The position numbers and the translations under genes were made by a program. From assembly GCF_027533845.1 (NCBI RefSeq), contig NZ_JAPZVN010000003.1:496001-560000 (forward strand): DNA of 64,000 nt, in the 5' to 3' direction. The notes under the pieces were generated by a model, which searched no databases, was not told the DNA's origin, and saw only the letters and a list, made by a program, of their open reading frames with translations. Below are positions 53,413-61,930 of this stretch, one piece after another; position 1 is the stretch's first letter; each line of letters opens with the position of its first letter. This DNA comes from Streptomyces sp. RPT161 (GTDB taxonomy: Bacteria > Actinomycetota > Actinomycetes > Streptomycetales > Streptomycetaceae).

Positions 53413-54270
53413 TCAGCGCCTGGCCAACCGGCCCCGGCGGTAGAGCACGTACCCACCGATCAGCAGCCCGGCGCTGGCGGCGCCGATCGTGCCGAGCTGG
53501 TCCGCACCGGTGTGCGCCAGGGTGGGGGCCGCCGCCGTTGAGAGCGGCTGCGAGTGCGCCAGCACCTGGTGCGCGGGCTGGGCCGACACGTGGTTCACGT
53601 GGTGCACGGGCGCCTGCGGCTGGTGCGGCTTGGCCGACGGGGCGACGGACTGCGGCGGCGGGGTGTACGCCTGACCACTCTCCGCCGGGCCGCCGTTCTC
53701 GCAGGAGTTGCCGAACACCGGGTTCAGCACCCCGACCACGTCGATGCTGTTACCGCAGACGTTCACCGGTACGCCGACCGGCACCTGCACCACGTTGCCG
53801 GAGCCGACACCGGGCGAGCCCTTGGCCACGCCATGCGCCTGGGCGCCGCTGCCCTCGTGGTGGCCCTGGTACCTGCCGTGGTCGTCGCCGTGGTTTTCGT
53901 GCCCGACGTGCCCGTGGTCGCCCTGCCAGTTGCCGCCGTGGCCCTGGTCACCCTGACCGTGGTCGTGGTGCCCCTGGTCGCCCTGGCCCTGACCGGTGTG
54001 GCCGTACCCGTCCTCGTGGCGCTCCGAGCCGTTCGCACAGCTGTTGCCGAACGTGGGGTTGAGCGCCCCGATCACGTTGACGGTGTTACCGCAGGCGTTG
54101 ACTGGCACGCTGACCGGCACCTGGACGTTGTTGCCCGACACGACACCGGGCGACCCCACGGCAGCGCCGCTGGCCCCCGTGCCCGCAAAGGCATAGCTGC
54201 CGCCGGTGACGGCCAGGACACCGCCTGTCGCGACGGCGGTAATCAGGCCCTTCTTCGCGACCTGTCTCAT
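53413..54270 (-). CDS. chpC: Long chaplin with two chaplin domains and sortase motif
   Basis: 285 residues from the ATG at 54270, with CAGGGA upstream. Signal peptide (MRQVAKKGLITAVATGG... to about 30), chaplin domain 1 (39-79, Cys60/Cys78), a His/Gly/Asp linker (80-148, about 14 His), chaplin domain 2 (149-191, Cys172/Cys190) and a Pro/Ser spacer. Then come the sorting signal LAHTG (251-255), a hydrophobic segment and an RRGRLARR tail. Long chaplins are anchored to peptidoglycan by sortase and help short chaplins coat aerial hyphae. The histidine-rich linker is unusual. The gene follows the short chaplin on the same strand; the position beside it matches chpC of S. coelicolor. Confidence 0.93.
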   Translation of the reverse strand: MRQVAKKGLITAVATGGVLAVTGGSYAFAGTGASGAAVGSPGVVSGNNVQVPVSVPVNACGNTVNVIGALNPTFGNSCANGSERHEDGYGHTGQGQGDQGHHDHGQGDQGHGGNWQGDHGHVGHENHGDDHGRYQGHHEGSGAQAHGVAKGSPGVGSGNVVQVPVGVPVNVCGNSIDVVGVLNPVFGNSCENGGPAESGQAYTPPPQSVAPSAKPHQPQAPVHHVNHVSAQPAHQVLAHSQPLSTAAAPTLAHTGADQLGTIGAASAGLLIGGYVLYRRGRLARR

Positions 54271-54381
54271 GGATTCCCTGCCTTCTGGTGTACCTGAATA
54301 CCCGCGGGCCCAGGCCCGCGATGAGGGAACGGGCGGATGAGTTCGGTTGAGATTTTCCGACCATTCCCGGACTATCACCGA

Positions 54382-54416
54382 CGGCCCTGGAGCAAAAGGG
54401 AGGTGCCCCAGGGCCG
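54382..54416 (-). terminator. Hairpin downstream of chpH
   Basis: CGGCCCTGG (54382-54390) and CCAGGGCCG (54408-54416) pair with a 17-nt loop, 35 nt past the chpH stop. A second short hairpin (CGCGGGCC/GGCCCGCG, 54303-54320) follows before chpC. They suggest that chpH and chpC are separate transcription units or that chpH mRNA is specifically stabilised. Confidence 0.55.
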
Positions 54417-54451
54417 AGCGGGACCAGACCGTTACCGGGTCCGACTCAACG

Positions 54452-54685
54452 TCACTTGTTGACGCAGGTGTTGCCGAAAGACGGGTTGAGCAGCCCGACA
54501 ACATTGATCGTGTTACCGCAGACGTTCACCGGAACCGAGACCGGAACCTGGGCGACGTTGCCGGAGACAACACCGGGAGAGTCGATCGCGGCGCCCTGCG
54601 CACCAGAGTCAGCAACGGCCAGGCCCGCACCCGCGAGCACCAGACCGCCTGTGGCGGCCGCGGTGGCGACAACCTTCTTGAGCAT
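54452..54685 (-). CDS. chpH: Short secreted chaplin
   Basis: 77 residues: a signal peptide (MLKKVVATAAATGGLVLAGA, cleavage near residue 25), then one chaplin domain of about 50 residues with Cys56 and Cys74. These bracket the amyloidogenic stretch GNTINVVGLLNPSFGNTC. Short chaplins are secreted, form amyloid at air-water interfaces and lower surface tension so that aerial hyphae can emerge. Position next to a two-domain chaplin matches ChpH. The 148 bp upstream (54686-54833) must include its promoter and leader; the ribosome binding site is GAGGAGG. Confidence 0.94.
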   Translation of the reverse strand: MLKKVVATAAATGGLVLAGAGLAVADSGAQGAAIDSPGVVSGNVAQVPVSVPVNVCGNTINVVGLLNPSFGNTCVNK

Positions 54686-54833
54686 TTATTCCTCCTCGTT
54701 GAACAGCGCGGTCCCAGCCGCGGACCGCACTGATCTAACGAGGTTCATAAGGCAGGGCAACGAGCCCCTGTTTCCATTCACCCTTTCCGACTACTTCCGT
54801 ACAGGCAGTCGAATAAAGGTCGCAGGGATGCGT

Positions 54834-56159
54834 TCAGGACTGGTCCAGGAACCGGTCCAAGACGCGCACACCGAACTTCAGCCCGTCCACCGGAACCCGC
54901 TCGTCCACACCATGGAACATTCCGGCGAAGTCAAGCTCCGGCGGCAGTTGCAACGGCGCGAACCCGAAGCAGCGAATGCCCAGGTCGTCGAACGACTTCG
55001 CGTCCGTACCGCCGGACAGGCAGTACGGAACGGCGCGTGCGATCGGGTCCTCGGCACGCAGCGCGGACTGCATCGCGTCCACCAGCGCCCCGTCGAAGCT
55101 GGTCTCCAACGCCTTGTCGGCGTGCACGTCCTCGCGCTTGACCTTCGGCCCAAGGATCCGGTCCAGGTCGGCCAGGAACTCCTCCTCGAGGCCGGGCAGG
55201 AAGCGCCCGTCGACATGCGCGGTGGCCTGCCCCGGAATGACGTTGACCTTGTACCCGGCACCGAGCATGGTCGGCGCGGCGGTGTTGCGCAGCGTGGCGC
55301 CGATCAGCTTGGCGATTCCGCCGAGCCTGGCGAGCGTGGTCTCCATGTCCTCGGGATCGAGCGGAATGCCGAGCGCGTCGGACAGCTCGTCCAGGAAGGA
55401 CCGTACGGTCTTGGTCACCCGGATCGGGAACTTGTGCCGCCCCAACCGGCCGACCGCTTCGCACAGTTCGGTCACTGCGTTGTCGTCGTTGGTCATCGAG
55501 CCGTGGCCCGCGGTGCCCTCGACCGTGAGCCGCATCCAGTGCATGCCCTTTTGGGCCGTTTCGACCAGGTACAGCCGCAGGTTCTCGTTGACGGTGAAGG
55601 AGAAGCCGCCGACCTCGCCGATGCCCTCGGTCACGCCCTCGAACAGTTCGGGGTGGTTGCGCACCAGGTGCTTCGCCCCGTAGACGCCGCCGGCCTCCTC
55701 GTCCGCGAGGAAGGCGAGCACCACGTCGCGCGGCGGCTTGCGCCCGCTGCGCAGCCGGTCCCGCACGACGGCGAGCGTCATCGCGTCCATGTCCTTCATG
55801 TCGACCGCACCGCGCCCCCAGACGCAGCCGTCGGCGATCTCACCGGAGAACGGGTGGTACGTCCAGTCGTCGGCGTTGGCCGGTACGACATCGGTGTGCC
55901 CGTGGATCAGCAGGGCCGGCCGGGACGGGTCCTCCCCTTCGATCCGGGCCACCGTGGACGCCCGTCCCTTGTGCGACTCGAAGATCTGCGGCTCAAGCCC
56001 GACCTCGGCGAGCTTCTCCGCGACGTACTCGGCGGCGGCGCGCTCACCGGGACCGGAGTGGTCGCCGTAGTTGCTGGTGTCGATCCGGATCAGGTCGCGG
56101 CACAGATCGACAACCTCGTCCTCACCAGTGATCGTCCGTGCCGGATTCGACTCGCTCAC
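54834..56159 (-). CDS. M20/M25/M40 family metallopeptidase
   Basis: 441 residues from a GTG at 56159 with AAGGAGG upstream. Zinc and catalytic motifs: LLIHGHTDVVPANADDW (His ligand and Asp), VWGRGAVDMKDMDAM (bridging Asp), FLADEEAGGVYGAKHLV (catalytic Glu and ligand Glu), then the dimerisation domain with TAGHGS, and a C-terminal ligand region FHGVDERVP. The architecture is that of ArgE/DapE/CPG2-like peptidases. The sequence resembles the actinobacterial dipeptidase/acylase group. Probably cytosolic, as no signal is present. Precise substrate unknown. Confidence 0.92.
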   Translation of the reverse strand: MSESNPARTITGEDEVVDLCRDLIRIDTSNYGDHSGPGERAAAEYVAEKLAEVGLEPQIFESHKGRASTVARIEGEDPSRPALLIHGHTDVVPANADDWTYHPFSGEIADGCVWGRGAVDMKDMDAMTLAVVRDRLRSGRKPPRDVVLAFLADEEAGGVYGAKHLVRNHPELFEGVTEGIGEVGGFSFTVNENLRLYLVETAQKGMHWMRLTVEGTAGHGSMTNDDNAVTELCEAVGRLGRHKFPIRVTKTVRSFLDELSDALGIPLDPEDMETTLARLGGIAKLIGATLRNTAAPTMLGAGYKVNVIPGQATAHVDGRFLPGLEEEFLADLDRILGPKVKREDVHADKALETSFDGALVDAMQSALRAEDPIARAVPYCLSGGTDAKSFDDLGIRCFGFAPLQLPPELDFAGMFHGVDERVPVDGLKFGVRVLDRFLDQS

Positions 56160-56367
56160 GCTGCCTCCTTGTTCGCCGATGCGCCCACGCGGGGTCCCCG
56201 CCATCCTCTCTCGCCGCACCACCACACCCCAAGGTCCCCGGCCACCGTCACATGCCCGTCACACAGGGCATCCCCACCAGGGCCCTGCCTAGTCGAGGGC
56301 CTGCGGACGTGATCGAGAGTGGCCAGATGTTTGCTATGGTTAACCCCGTCGCCGAGGCGACAACCCG

Positions 56368-56452
56368 GTCCGGGTGGCGGAATGGCAGACGCGCTAGCTT
56401 GAGGTGCTAGTGCCCTTTATCGGGCGTGGGGGTTCAAGTCCCCCCTCGGACA
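56368..56452 (+). tRNA. tRNA-Leu (anticodon GAG)
   Basis: Acceptor arms GTCCGGG (56368-56374) and CTCGGAC (56445-56451) pair with one G-U. The anticodon stem CTAGC/GCTAG encloses the loop TTGAGGT with anticodon GAG at 56401-56403. A long variable arm (GCCC-TTTATC-GGGC) marks a class II tRNA, and the T-arm carries GTTCAAGTC. The discriminator base is A52; CCA is not encoded. It reads leucine CUC/CUU codons. A TATGGT -10-like box lies at 56335-56340. Confidence 0.96.
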
Positions 56453-56458
56453 CAGACG

Positions 56459-56483
56459 AAAACCCCAGTTGAACTGGGGTTTT
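56459..56483 (+). terminator. Terminator of tRNA-Leu
   Basis: AAAACCCCAGTT and AACTGGGGTTTT flank a single G, giving a strong stem ending in TTTTC, 7 nt after the tRNA. A classic intrinsic terminator with a T run, rare in this GC-rich window. Confidence 0.88.
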
Positions 56484-56522
56484 CTGCATTTCCGCGGCTT
56501 GCCGGGCTCGTCGGCCAGCCCC

Positions 56523-57320
56523 CTACCCCGCCTTCCGGCCGCGGACCAGCGGCTCCACATCGTCGTCGGGGTCGGCCGCGGGGGGCCGGAGGATGTCCGG
56601 GGGCGCCGCGTCCTGGATCCTGTTGTAGCGGAACGGGCGGTAGCGGTGGGCGGAGAGGTAGCCGCGCGTGTAGAAGCGGGCGTCCTCCCGGGCGGTGGTG
56701 CCGGAGTGGGCCTCCTCAAGGATCCTGGCCGTGGTGTGGTTGCCATCGGTCCAGCCCTTGAACAGCACGACATGGGTGGAGATGTTGTCCAGCATGTCAC
56801 CGGGCTGGAGGTCGTCCAGGGAGTTCAGCTCGGTGGCGAAGTTCGGCAGCGTGCCGGTGGTCTCGCCGTAGTTGTTGGCCGGGCTGGACGGCAGGTTCCA
56901 GGCCATGGAGACGAAACCGGAGCAGTCCTGGCGGTACGTGCCGTTGCTGTCGCTGTTGTACGCGTTGCGGTTGTAGGGCACGCCCTCGGCGATCCAGCTG
57001 TGGGCCCGCGCCATGACGGCGCCGCGGGTGATGGGCTGACCGGTCCGGGCCCCCAGCGACCGGGAGTCGAGCCGCTTGGACAGCACCACGGACCGGGCGC
57101 CCGTCGCGAGCTGGACCGCGGAGGCGGTGGTCGGGTTGGCGACGGTCGGCCTGAAACGGGTGCTGTGCGCCTTGGCCGGAACCCTGGCCACGGCCGCGGG
57201 CTTCGCCACGTCCGCGTGCGTGGCTGCATGGCCGGCGGGGCCGCTCAGAGCCACGTCGGCGCTGGCGGCGACGGTGACGGACAGCACGAGGAGCTTGCAG
57301 GCACTAGGACACACGAACAC
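56523..57320 (-). CDS. Secreted NlpC/P60-like cell-wall hydrolase or amidase
   Basis: About 265 residues from the GTG at 57320 (GGGATAG upstream); an alternative start lies up to 66 bases upstream. A hydrophobic signal (CKLLVLSVTVAASADVALSG) is followed by an Ala/Thr-rich linker. The C-terminal catalytic domain has RQDCSGFVSMAWNLPSSPAN (nucleophile Cys), LQPGDMLDNISTHVVLFKGW (catalytic His) and a downstream polar residue region. The Cys-His order matches NlpC/P60 and related papain-like amidases. It probably cuts peptide cross-links in peptidoglycan or a related amide outside the cell. No c-di-AMP riboswitch was seen before it. Confidence 0.8.
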   Translation of the reverse strand: MFVCPSACKLLVLSVTVAASADVALSGPAGHAATHADVAKPAAVARVPAKAHSTRFRPTVANPTTASAVQLATGARSVVLSKRLDSRSLGARTGQPITRGAVMARAHSWIAEGVPYNRNAYNSDSNGTYRQDCSGFVSMAWNLPSSPANNYGETTGTLPNFATELNSLDDLQPGDMLDNISTHVVLFKGWTDGNHTTARILEEAHSGTTAREDARFYTRGYLSAHRYRPFRYNRIQDAAPPDILRPPAADPDDDVEPLVRGRKAG

Positions 57321-57361
57321 TGTTACTATCCCGAAAAAGGGATGAAACGCGGTAAATAACC

Positions 57362-57386
57362 ATGGGTGGCGTGGCGTACCACCCAT
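57362..57386 (-). terminator. Hairpin after asparaginase gene
   Basis: ATGGGTGG (57362-57369) and CCACCCAT (57379-57386) pair with a 9-nt loop and are followed on the minus strand by GGTTATTT. It lies between the asparaginase stop and the NlpC/P60-like start. Confidence 0.55.
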
Positions 57387-57441
57387 CCCGCCGATCGCTT
57401 GGCCCTGACAGTTGGTCAGGACAGGTTCGAGCCCGGGCCGT

Positions 57442-58551
57442 TCAGCCGCGGCGGCCGACAGCCTCGAACGCCGCGGTGATCTCGGGGAGTTGGCGCCCGG
57501 TCGCGAGCAGCCGGTGCAGCAGCAGTCGCGCCTTGTACGGGGTGAGGTCGCCGCCGCGGATCAGCCCGCGGGACAGCAGGTCCCGCTCCGAGCCGGGGAA
57601 GCCGTAGGTGGCGGCGAGCACCGGCCCCGCTCCGGTACGGGAGGTGAGCACCACGGGGATGCGTGCCGCCAGCCGCTCCAGCGGCGCCACCACAGGCTCC
57701 GGCACGTGGCCGACGCCGAATCCGGCGACGACCAGGCCATGGCACCGGTCCGCGGCACCGTCCAGCAGCAACTCCAGCGCCAGGCCGTCGTCGCCGAGTG
57801 TGACGGTGTGCAGCAGGACCCGTACGCCCTCGCGCACCACGTCGCCGGCGAGTCGTGCCGAGGTGCGGTAGGGCAGGCCGTGGTGCGGCCACACCCGCCC
57901 TTCGGCCACCAGGCCGAGGGGGCCGGATCCGGGTGAGGTGAACGCGGCGGGGCTGGTGCTGTGGCCCTTGGTGACGGTGCGCGCGGCGTGGATCTCGTCG
58001 CCGAGCACGACCACGCATCCGGCGCCGCGCAGCCGCGCGGAGGAGGCGGCGACCACGGCCGCGTACAGATTGGCCGGACCGTCGGGGCCGGGCTGCGTCG
58101 GGTTGCGCAGCGCTCCGGTGACGACGACGGGGATGTCGGACCGGTGCAGCAGGTCGAGGTAGAAGGCGGTCTCCTCGATGGTGTCGGTGCCCTGGACCAC
58201 CACCACACCGTCGGCGCCGTCCGCCGACTCCGCCTCGATGGCGGTGTGCAGGCCGTCCAGGTCGGCCAGTGACAGTGAGGCGCCGGGCAGGTTGCGGAAG
58301 TCGCGCACGCGCAGGGACACCCCGAGCGCGGTCAAGCCCGGTACGGCCTCGAGGAGTTGGTGCGCGGAGAGCGCGGGGCGCACGGCCCCCGTCGCGGGGT
58401 CGGCGATCATCGCGATGGTGCCGCCGAGGGTGAGCACGGCGACCCTCGGGTCACGCCGGTCCGCCGGTTCCGCAGCCACGTCGATCGCCTCGTTTCCGTT
58501 CGCGTCCGTCGCGTTCACAACGCGTTGTTCCCACCACTCGGACTCTCTCAC
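57442..58551 (-). CDS. L-asparaginase
   Basis: 369 residues from a GTG at 58551 with CGGAGG upstream. Asparaginase/glutaminase motifs: the nucleophile Thr in [12 protein letters not shown], the second Thr-Asp pair in [20 protein letters not shown], and the Lys in [14 protein letters not shown]. The C-terminal domain includes [20 protein letters not shown]. No signal peptide is apparent, so it is probably cytosolic (type I-like). It hydrolyses asparagine to aspartate and ammonia. It is divergent from the encapsulin gene. Confidence 0.93.
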   Translation of the reverse strand: MRESEWWEQRVVNATDANGNEAIDVAAEPADRRDPRVAVLTLGGTIAMIADPATGAVRPALSAHQLLEAVPGLTALGVSLRVRDFRNLPGASLSLADLDGLHTAIEAESADGADGVVVVQGTDTIEETAFYLDLLHRSDIPVVVTGALRNPTQPGPDGPANLYAAVVAASSARLRGAGCVVVLGDEIHAARTVTKGHSTSPAAFTSPGSGPLGLVAEGRVWPHHGLPYRTSARLAGDVVREGVRVLLHTVTLGDDGLALELLLDGAADRCHGLVVAGFGVGHVPEPVVAPLERLAARIPVVLTSRTGAGPVLAATYGFPGSERDLLSRGLIRGGDLTPYKARLLLHRLLATGRQLPEITAAFEAVGRRG

Positions 58552-58731
58552 GCCACCTCCGCAACGGTCCCGCGGAGTGTGCCGTGTGGCTCCGTTGGGC
58601 AGGGAGCCATGGGGACGCATCACGAATCGCGCAACTGTGCCGCCGTTTCACCTGAACGTGTGATGACAATCCTCGCTACTGGCCGTCACCATTGTTTTGC
58701 AGGCCACACGGGTTCAGGGGAGGGACTTTCG

Positions 58732-60174
58732 ATGTCGGTCGATGCTGGTATTGGCGTGGAATCAGGTGGGGAATCCGGCGACGCCTCTTCCTCAAATGGC
58801 CCGGCTCGGTTGAGCCTTGGCACCGCGGCGGCACGGAACTTGGCGACCACCACCAAGTCCGCACCGCAAATGCAGGGCATTACCTCACGGTGGCTGCTGC
58901 GCGTTCTTCCATGGGTCCAGGTTTCCGGTGGCACGTATCGGGTGAACCGACGGCTGACCTACACGGTGGGCGACGGGCGGGTGACGTTCGTCCAAAGCGG
59001 GTCCGAGGTCCGGGTGATCCCGGAAGAACTCGGCGAGTTGCCGGTGCTGCGCGGTTACGACGACATCGATGTGCTCAACGCGCTGGCGGACCGTTTTGTG
59101 CAGCACGAGTTCACCGCCGGGCAGGTCATCTCGGAGGCGGGGGCACCCGCCGACCATGTCTACCTGGTAGTGCACGGCAAGGTGAACAAGATCGGCACAG
59201 GCAAGTACGGCGAGCAGGCCGTGCTGGGCGTGCTGGCGGACGGCGACCACTTCGGCAACCAGATGCTGACGCAGGACGACAGCAGCTGGGAGTTCACCGC
59301 GAAGGCCGTGACACCGGTGACCCTGCTGGGCCTGCCGAGGCAGGCGTTCCAGGCGATCGCCGAGCAGTCGGAATCGCTACGGGAGCAGATCCAGCGGTTC
59401 CTGAGCGGCACACAACTGGCGAAGAACAAGCACGGCGAGGCGGCCATCCACCTGGCCTCCGGACATGACGGCGAGCCCGACCTGCCCGGCACCTTCGTGG
59501 ACTACGAACTCTCGCCGCGTGAGTACGAGTTGAGCGTCGCCCAGACGGTGCTCCGGGTACACAGCCGGGTCGCCGATCTCTACAACCACCCGATGAACCA
59601 GGTCGAGCACCAGTTGCGGCTCACCATCGAAGCGCTCCGCGAACGCCAGGAGCACGAGCTCATCAACAACCGTGATTTCGGGCTGCTGTACAACGCCGAC
59701 TACAGCCAGCGGATCCACACCCATTCCGGCCCACCCACCCCGGACGACCTCGACGAACTCATCAGTCGGCGCCGCAACTCCCAGTTCCTGCTGGCGCATC
59801 CGCAGACCATCGCCGCGTTCGGACGGGAATGCAACCGGCTGGGCATCTATCCGGGCACCATTGATTTCCACGGTAATGCGGTGCCGTCATGGCGCGGACT
59901 ACCGCTGCTGCCCTGCAACAAGATTCCCATCAACGACGGCCACACCAGCTCCATCATCGTGCTGCGCGTCGGCGAGGACAATCAGGGCGTGGTCGGGCTG
60001 CACCAGATCGGCCTGCCCGACGAATACGAGCCGGGGCTGTCCGTACGCTTCATGGGCATCAACGAAAAGGCCATCATCTCCTACCTGGTGAGCGCCTACT
60101 ACTCGGCCGCGATCCTGGTGCCGGACGCCATCGGCATCCTGGAGAACGTGGAGGTCGCCCGCGCTCGGAACTGA
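58732..60174 (+). CDS. Family 2B encapsulin nanocompartment shell protein (EshA-like)
   Basis: 480 residues from the ATG at 58732 with GGGGAGGG upstream. A flexible Gly/Ser N-arm (1-45) leads into the HK97-like shell ([20 protein letters not shown]; later [40 protein letters not shown]-like, [54 protein letters not shown]). A cyclic-nucleotide-binding-like domain is inserted at about 113-225 ([41 protein letters not shown]). That insertion defines family 2B and the streptomycete Esh proteins. Monomers assemble into an icosahedral shell that encloses a cargo enzyme. The prenyl synthase gene starts 48 bp downstream and is the expected cargo. Confidence 0.93.
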   Translation: MSVDAGIGVESGGESGDASSSNGPARLSLGTAAARNLATTTKSAPQMQGITSRWLLRVLPWVQVSGGTYRVNRRLTYTVGDGRVTFVQSGSEVRVIPEELGELPVLRGYDDIDVLNALADRFVQHEFTAGQVISEAGAPADHVYLVVHGKVNKIGTGKYGEQAVLGVLADGDHFGNQMLTQDDSSWEFTAKAVTPVTLLGLPRQAFQAIAEQSESLREQIQRFLSGTQLAKNKHGEAAIHLASGHDGEPDLPGTFVDYELSPREYELSVAQTVLRVHSRVADLYNHPMNQVEHQLRLTIEALRERQEHELINNRDFGLLYNADYSQRIHTHSGPPTPDDLDELISRRRNSQFLLAHPQTIAAFGRECNRLGIYPGTIDFHGNAVPSWRGLPLLPCNKIPINDGHTSSIIVLRVGEDNQGVVGLHQIGLPDEYEPGLSVRFMGINEKAIISYLVSAYYSAAILVPDAIGILENVEVARARN

Positions 60175-60222
60175 GGGGTCCTCCGTCCCAGCGGTCACTG
60201 ACGAAATCGAGGTGTGGCAACC

Positions 60223-61263
60223 ATGGGAATGTCAACGCTCGATCGAGAGGGCCATGAGGCCGCGGAGATCCTGTCCCGTACCAGGCTCACGGTGGATCCC
60301 GCGTTACGTACGGCGGTTGAGTCGCTGCCCGAGTCGATGCGCCGCGTCGCCGGGTACCACTTCGGCTGGCTGAACGCCGATGGCTCCCCCGCCTACGCAG
60401 ACGCGGGAAAGGCGATTCGTCCCGCGCTGGTACTGGCTGCCGCGCATGCGCTTGGTGGCCCACCCGGCCCGACGGCATCGGCCGCCGCGGCCGTGGAGTT
60501 GGTGCACAACTTCACACTGCTGCACGACGATGTGATCGACCGCGACCCAACCCGCCGCCACCGCCCGTCTGCCTGGGCGGTGTTCGGCACCGAGGACGCC
60601 ATCCTCGCGGGCGACGCCCTGCAGGCCCTGGCCCTGCGGCTGTTGGCCGAGGACACCCATCCCGCCGCCGGTAGGGCCGCCACCCGGCTGACCGAGTGCG
60701 TGATCGAGCTGTGCGACGGCCAGCACGCGGACTGCGAGTTCGAGCGGCGCACGGATGTCTCACTCGACGAGTGCCTGGCCATGGCCGAGGCGAAGACCGG
60801 AGCACTGCTGGGCTGCGCCTGTGCGCTGGGCGCGCTGTACGCCGGGGCCGATGACGCGACAGCGGACGCGCTGGACGCGTTCGGCCGCCAGGTGGGATTG
60901 GCGTTCCAGCTGATCGATGACCTGATCGGCATCTGGGGGGACGCGGAGGTCACCGGCAAGCCGGTCGGGGCGGACCTGGCGGCCCGTAAGAAGTCACTTC
61001 CGGTGGTGGCGGCGCTGCGTTCGGGGTCGTTGGCCGGGGCCGAGCTGGCCCGGATCTACGCTCGCGATGACGCACTGTCCACCGACGACCTGTGCCGGGC
61101 GGCGGAGGCCATCGAGCGGGCAGGGGGCCGTGACTGGGCCCAGGCCCAGGCCTGCGACCGGATGGCGGGAGCGATCGACCATCTGTCGGGAGTCGTCCCC
61201 GACGGCGTCGCCGCCGGGGACCTCCTGGCGCTGGCCGAGCTGGTGACCCGCAGGAACCACTAG
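60223..61263 (+). CDS. Isoprenyl diphosphate synthase, predicted encapsulin cargo
   Basis: 346 residues from the ATG at 60223, with CGAGGTG upstream. Both Asp-rich motifs are intact: the first at 102-106 (LLHDDVIDRDPTRRHRP) and the second at 232-240 (QLIDDLIGIWGD), with GKAIRPALVLAAA and ARKKSLPVVAAL as the other trans-prenyltransferase signatures. Phe97, five residues before the first motif, is usually read as limiting product to short chains (GPP, FPP or GGPP). The N-terminal 40 residues are weakly structured and could carry the loading peptide. Placement directly after a family 2B shell gene is the basis for calling it cargo. No terpene cyclase or methyltransferase is adjacent. Confidence 0.9.
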   Translation: MGMSTLDREGHEAAEILSRTRLTVDPALRTAVESLPESMRRVAGYHFGWLNADGSPAYADAGKAIRPALVLAAAHALGGPPGPTASAAAAVELVHNFTLLHDDVIDRDPTRRHRPSAWAVFGTEDAILAGDALQALALRLLAEDTHPAAGRAATRLTECVIELCDGQHADCEFERRTDVSLDECLAMAEAKTGALLGCACALGALYAGADDATADALDAFGRQVGLAFQLIDDLIGIWGDAEVTGKPVGADLAARKKSLPVVAALRSGSLAGAELARIYARDDALSTDDLCRAAEAIERAGGRDWAQAQACDRMAGAIDHLSGVVPDGVAAGDLLALAELVTRRNH

Positions 61264-61266
61264 GGC

Positions 61267-61713
61267 TCAGCCCGTGGTGCGGCGCAGCCGTACCACGGGG
61301 ATGTCCCGGCTGGTCTTGCGCTGGTACTCCTCGTACGGGGCGAACACCTCCACCAGATGCGGCCAGACGCGCGCCTTGTCCTGCGGGGAGAGGGTTTCGG
61401 CGTGGGCCGCGAACCGTTCGGTGCCGACGCGCAGATGGACGTCGGGGTTGTGCTCCAGGCTCAGGTACCACAGGGGGTGGTCGTCGGCGCCGCCCTTGGA
61501 GGCCACGATCAGATAGTCCTCGCCGTCCCGCCCGTAGATCAGCACGGTGCGGCGCCAGTCCCCGCTGCGCCGCCCTCGGTAGTCGAGCAAGAGGCAGGGC
61601 GAACCGTGTATCTCGGTGCCCTGGGTGCCGCCGGAACTCTCGTACAGCTCGGCCTGCTGGGCGACCCAGTCGGTGGGGCTGGGCTTGGTGCTGGCGGGGT
61701 CGTACTCCGTCAT
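61267..61713 (-). CDS. Deazaflavin (F420)-dependent nitroreductase family protein
   Basis: 148 residues from the ATG at 61713 with ACGGAGG upstream. Split beta-barrel DDN/Rv3547-like motifs: LYESSGGTQGTEIHGSPCLL, DYRGRRSGDWRRTVLIYGRD, YLIVASKGGADDHPLWYLSL, NPDVHLRVGTERF. It uses reduced F420 and may reduce quinones or other substrates. It converges on the prenyl synthase with only a 3-bp gap, so transcription of either could affect the other. A link to the nanocompartment is possible but unsupported. Confidence 0.9.
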   Translation of the reverse strand: MTEYDPASTKPSPTDWVAQQAELYESSGGTQGTEIHGSPCLLLDYRGRRSGDWRRTVLIYGRDGEDYLIVASKGGADDHPLWYLSLEHNPDVHLRVGTERFAAHAETLSPQDKARVWPHLVEVFAPYEEYQRKTSRDIPVVRLRRTTG

Positions 61714-61930
61714 GTCGTCGCCTCCGTCGTCGGTGGTTGAGGGGTGTTCGACTGCTGACCTCCCAACAGCCCTCAACGGTAGGACGTCGGTGCGGAATTC
61801 CTCGAACAGACAGTGTCCGTATCCCACGTGTTGTCCGAGAGCGTGGTGACATGCCATGAGTCAGCAAATCATTCAATCGCCAGCACAATCATCCCCGGAA
61901 GTGACAGCAGAGCCGACCTCAGGGGGCATC

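Noticed and set aside
57321-57441. c-di-AMP (ydaO) riboswitch before the NlpC/P60-like gene
   Set aside because: The 121-bp gap is short and contains only the terminator-like hairpin; no aptamer motifs were seen.
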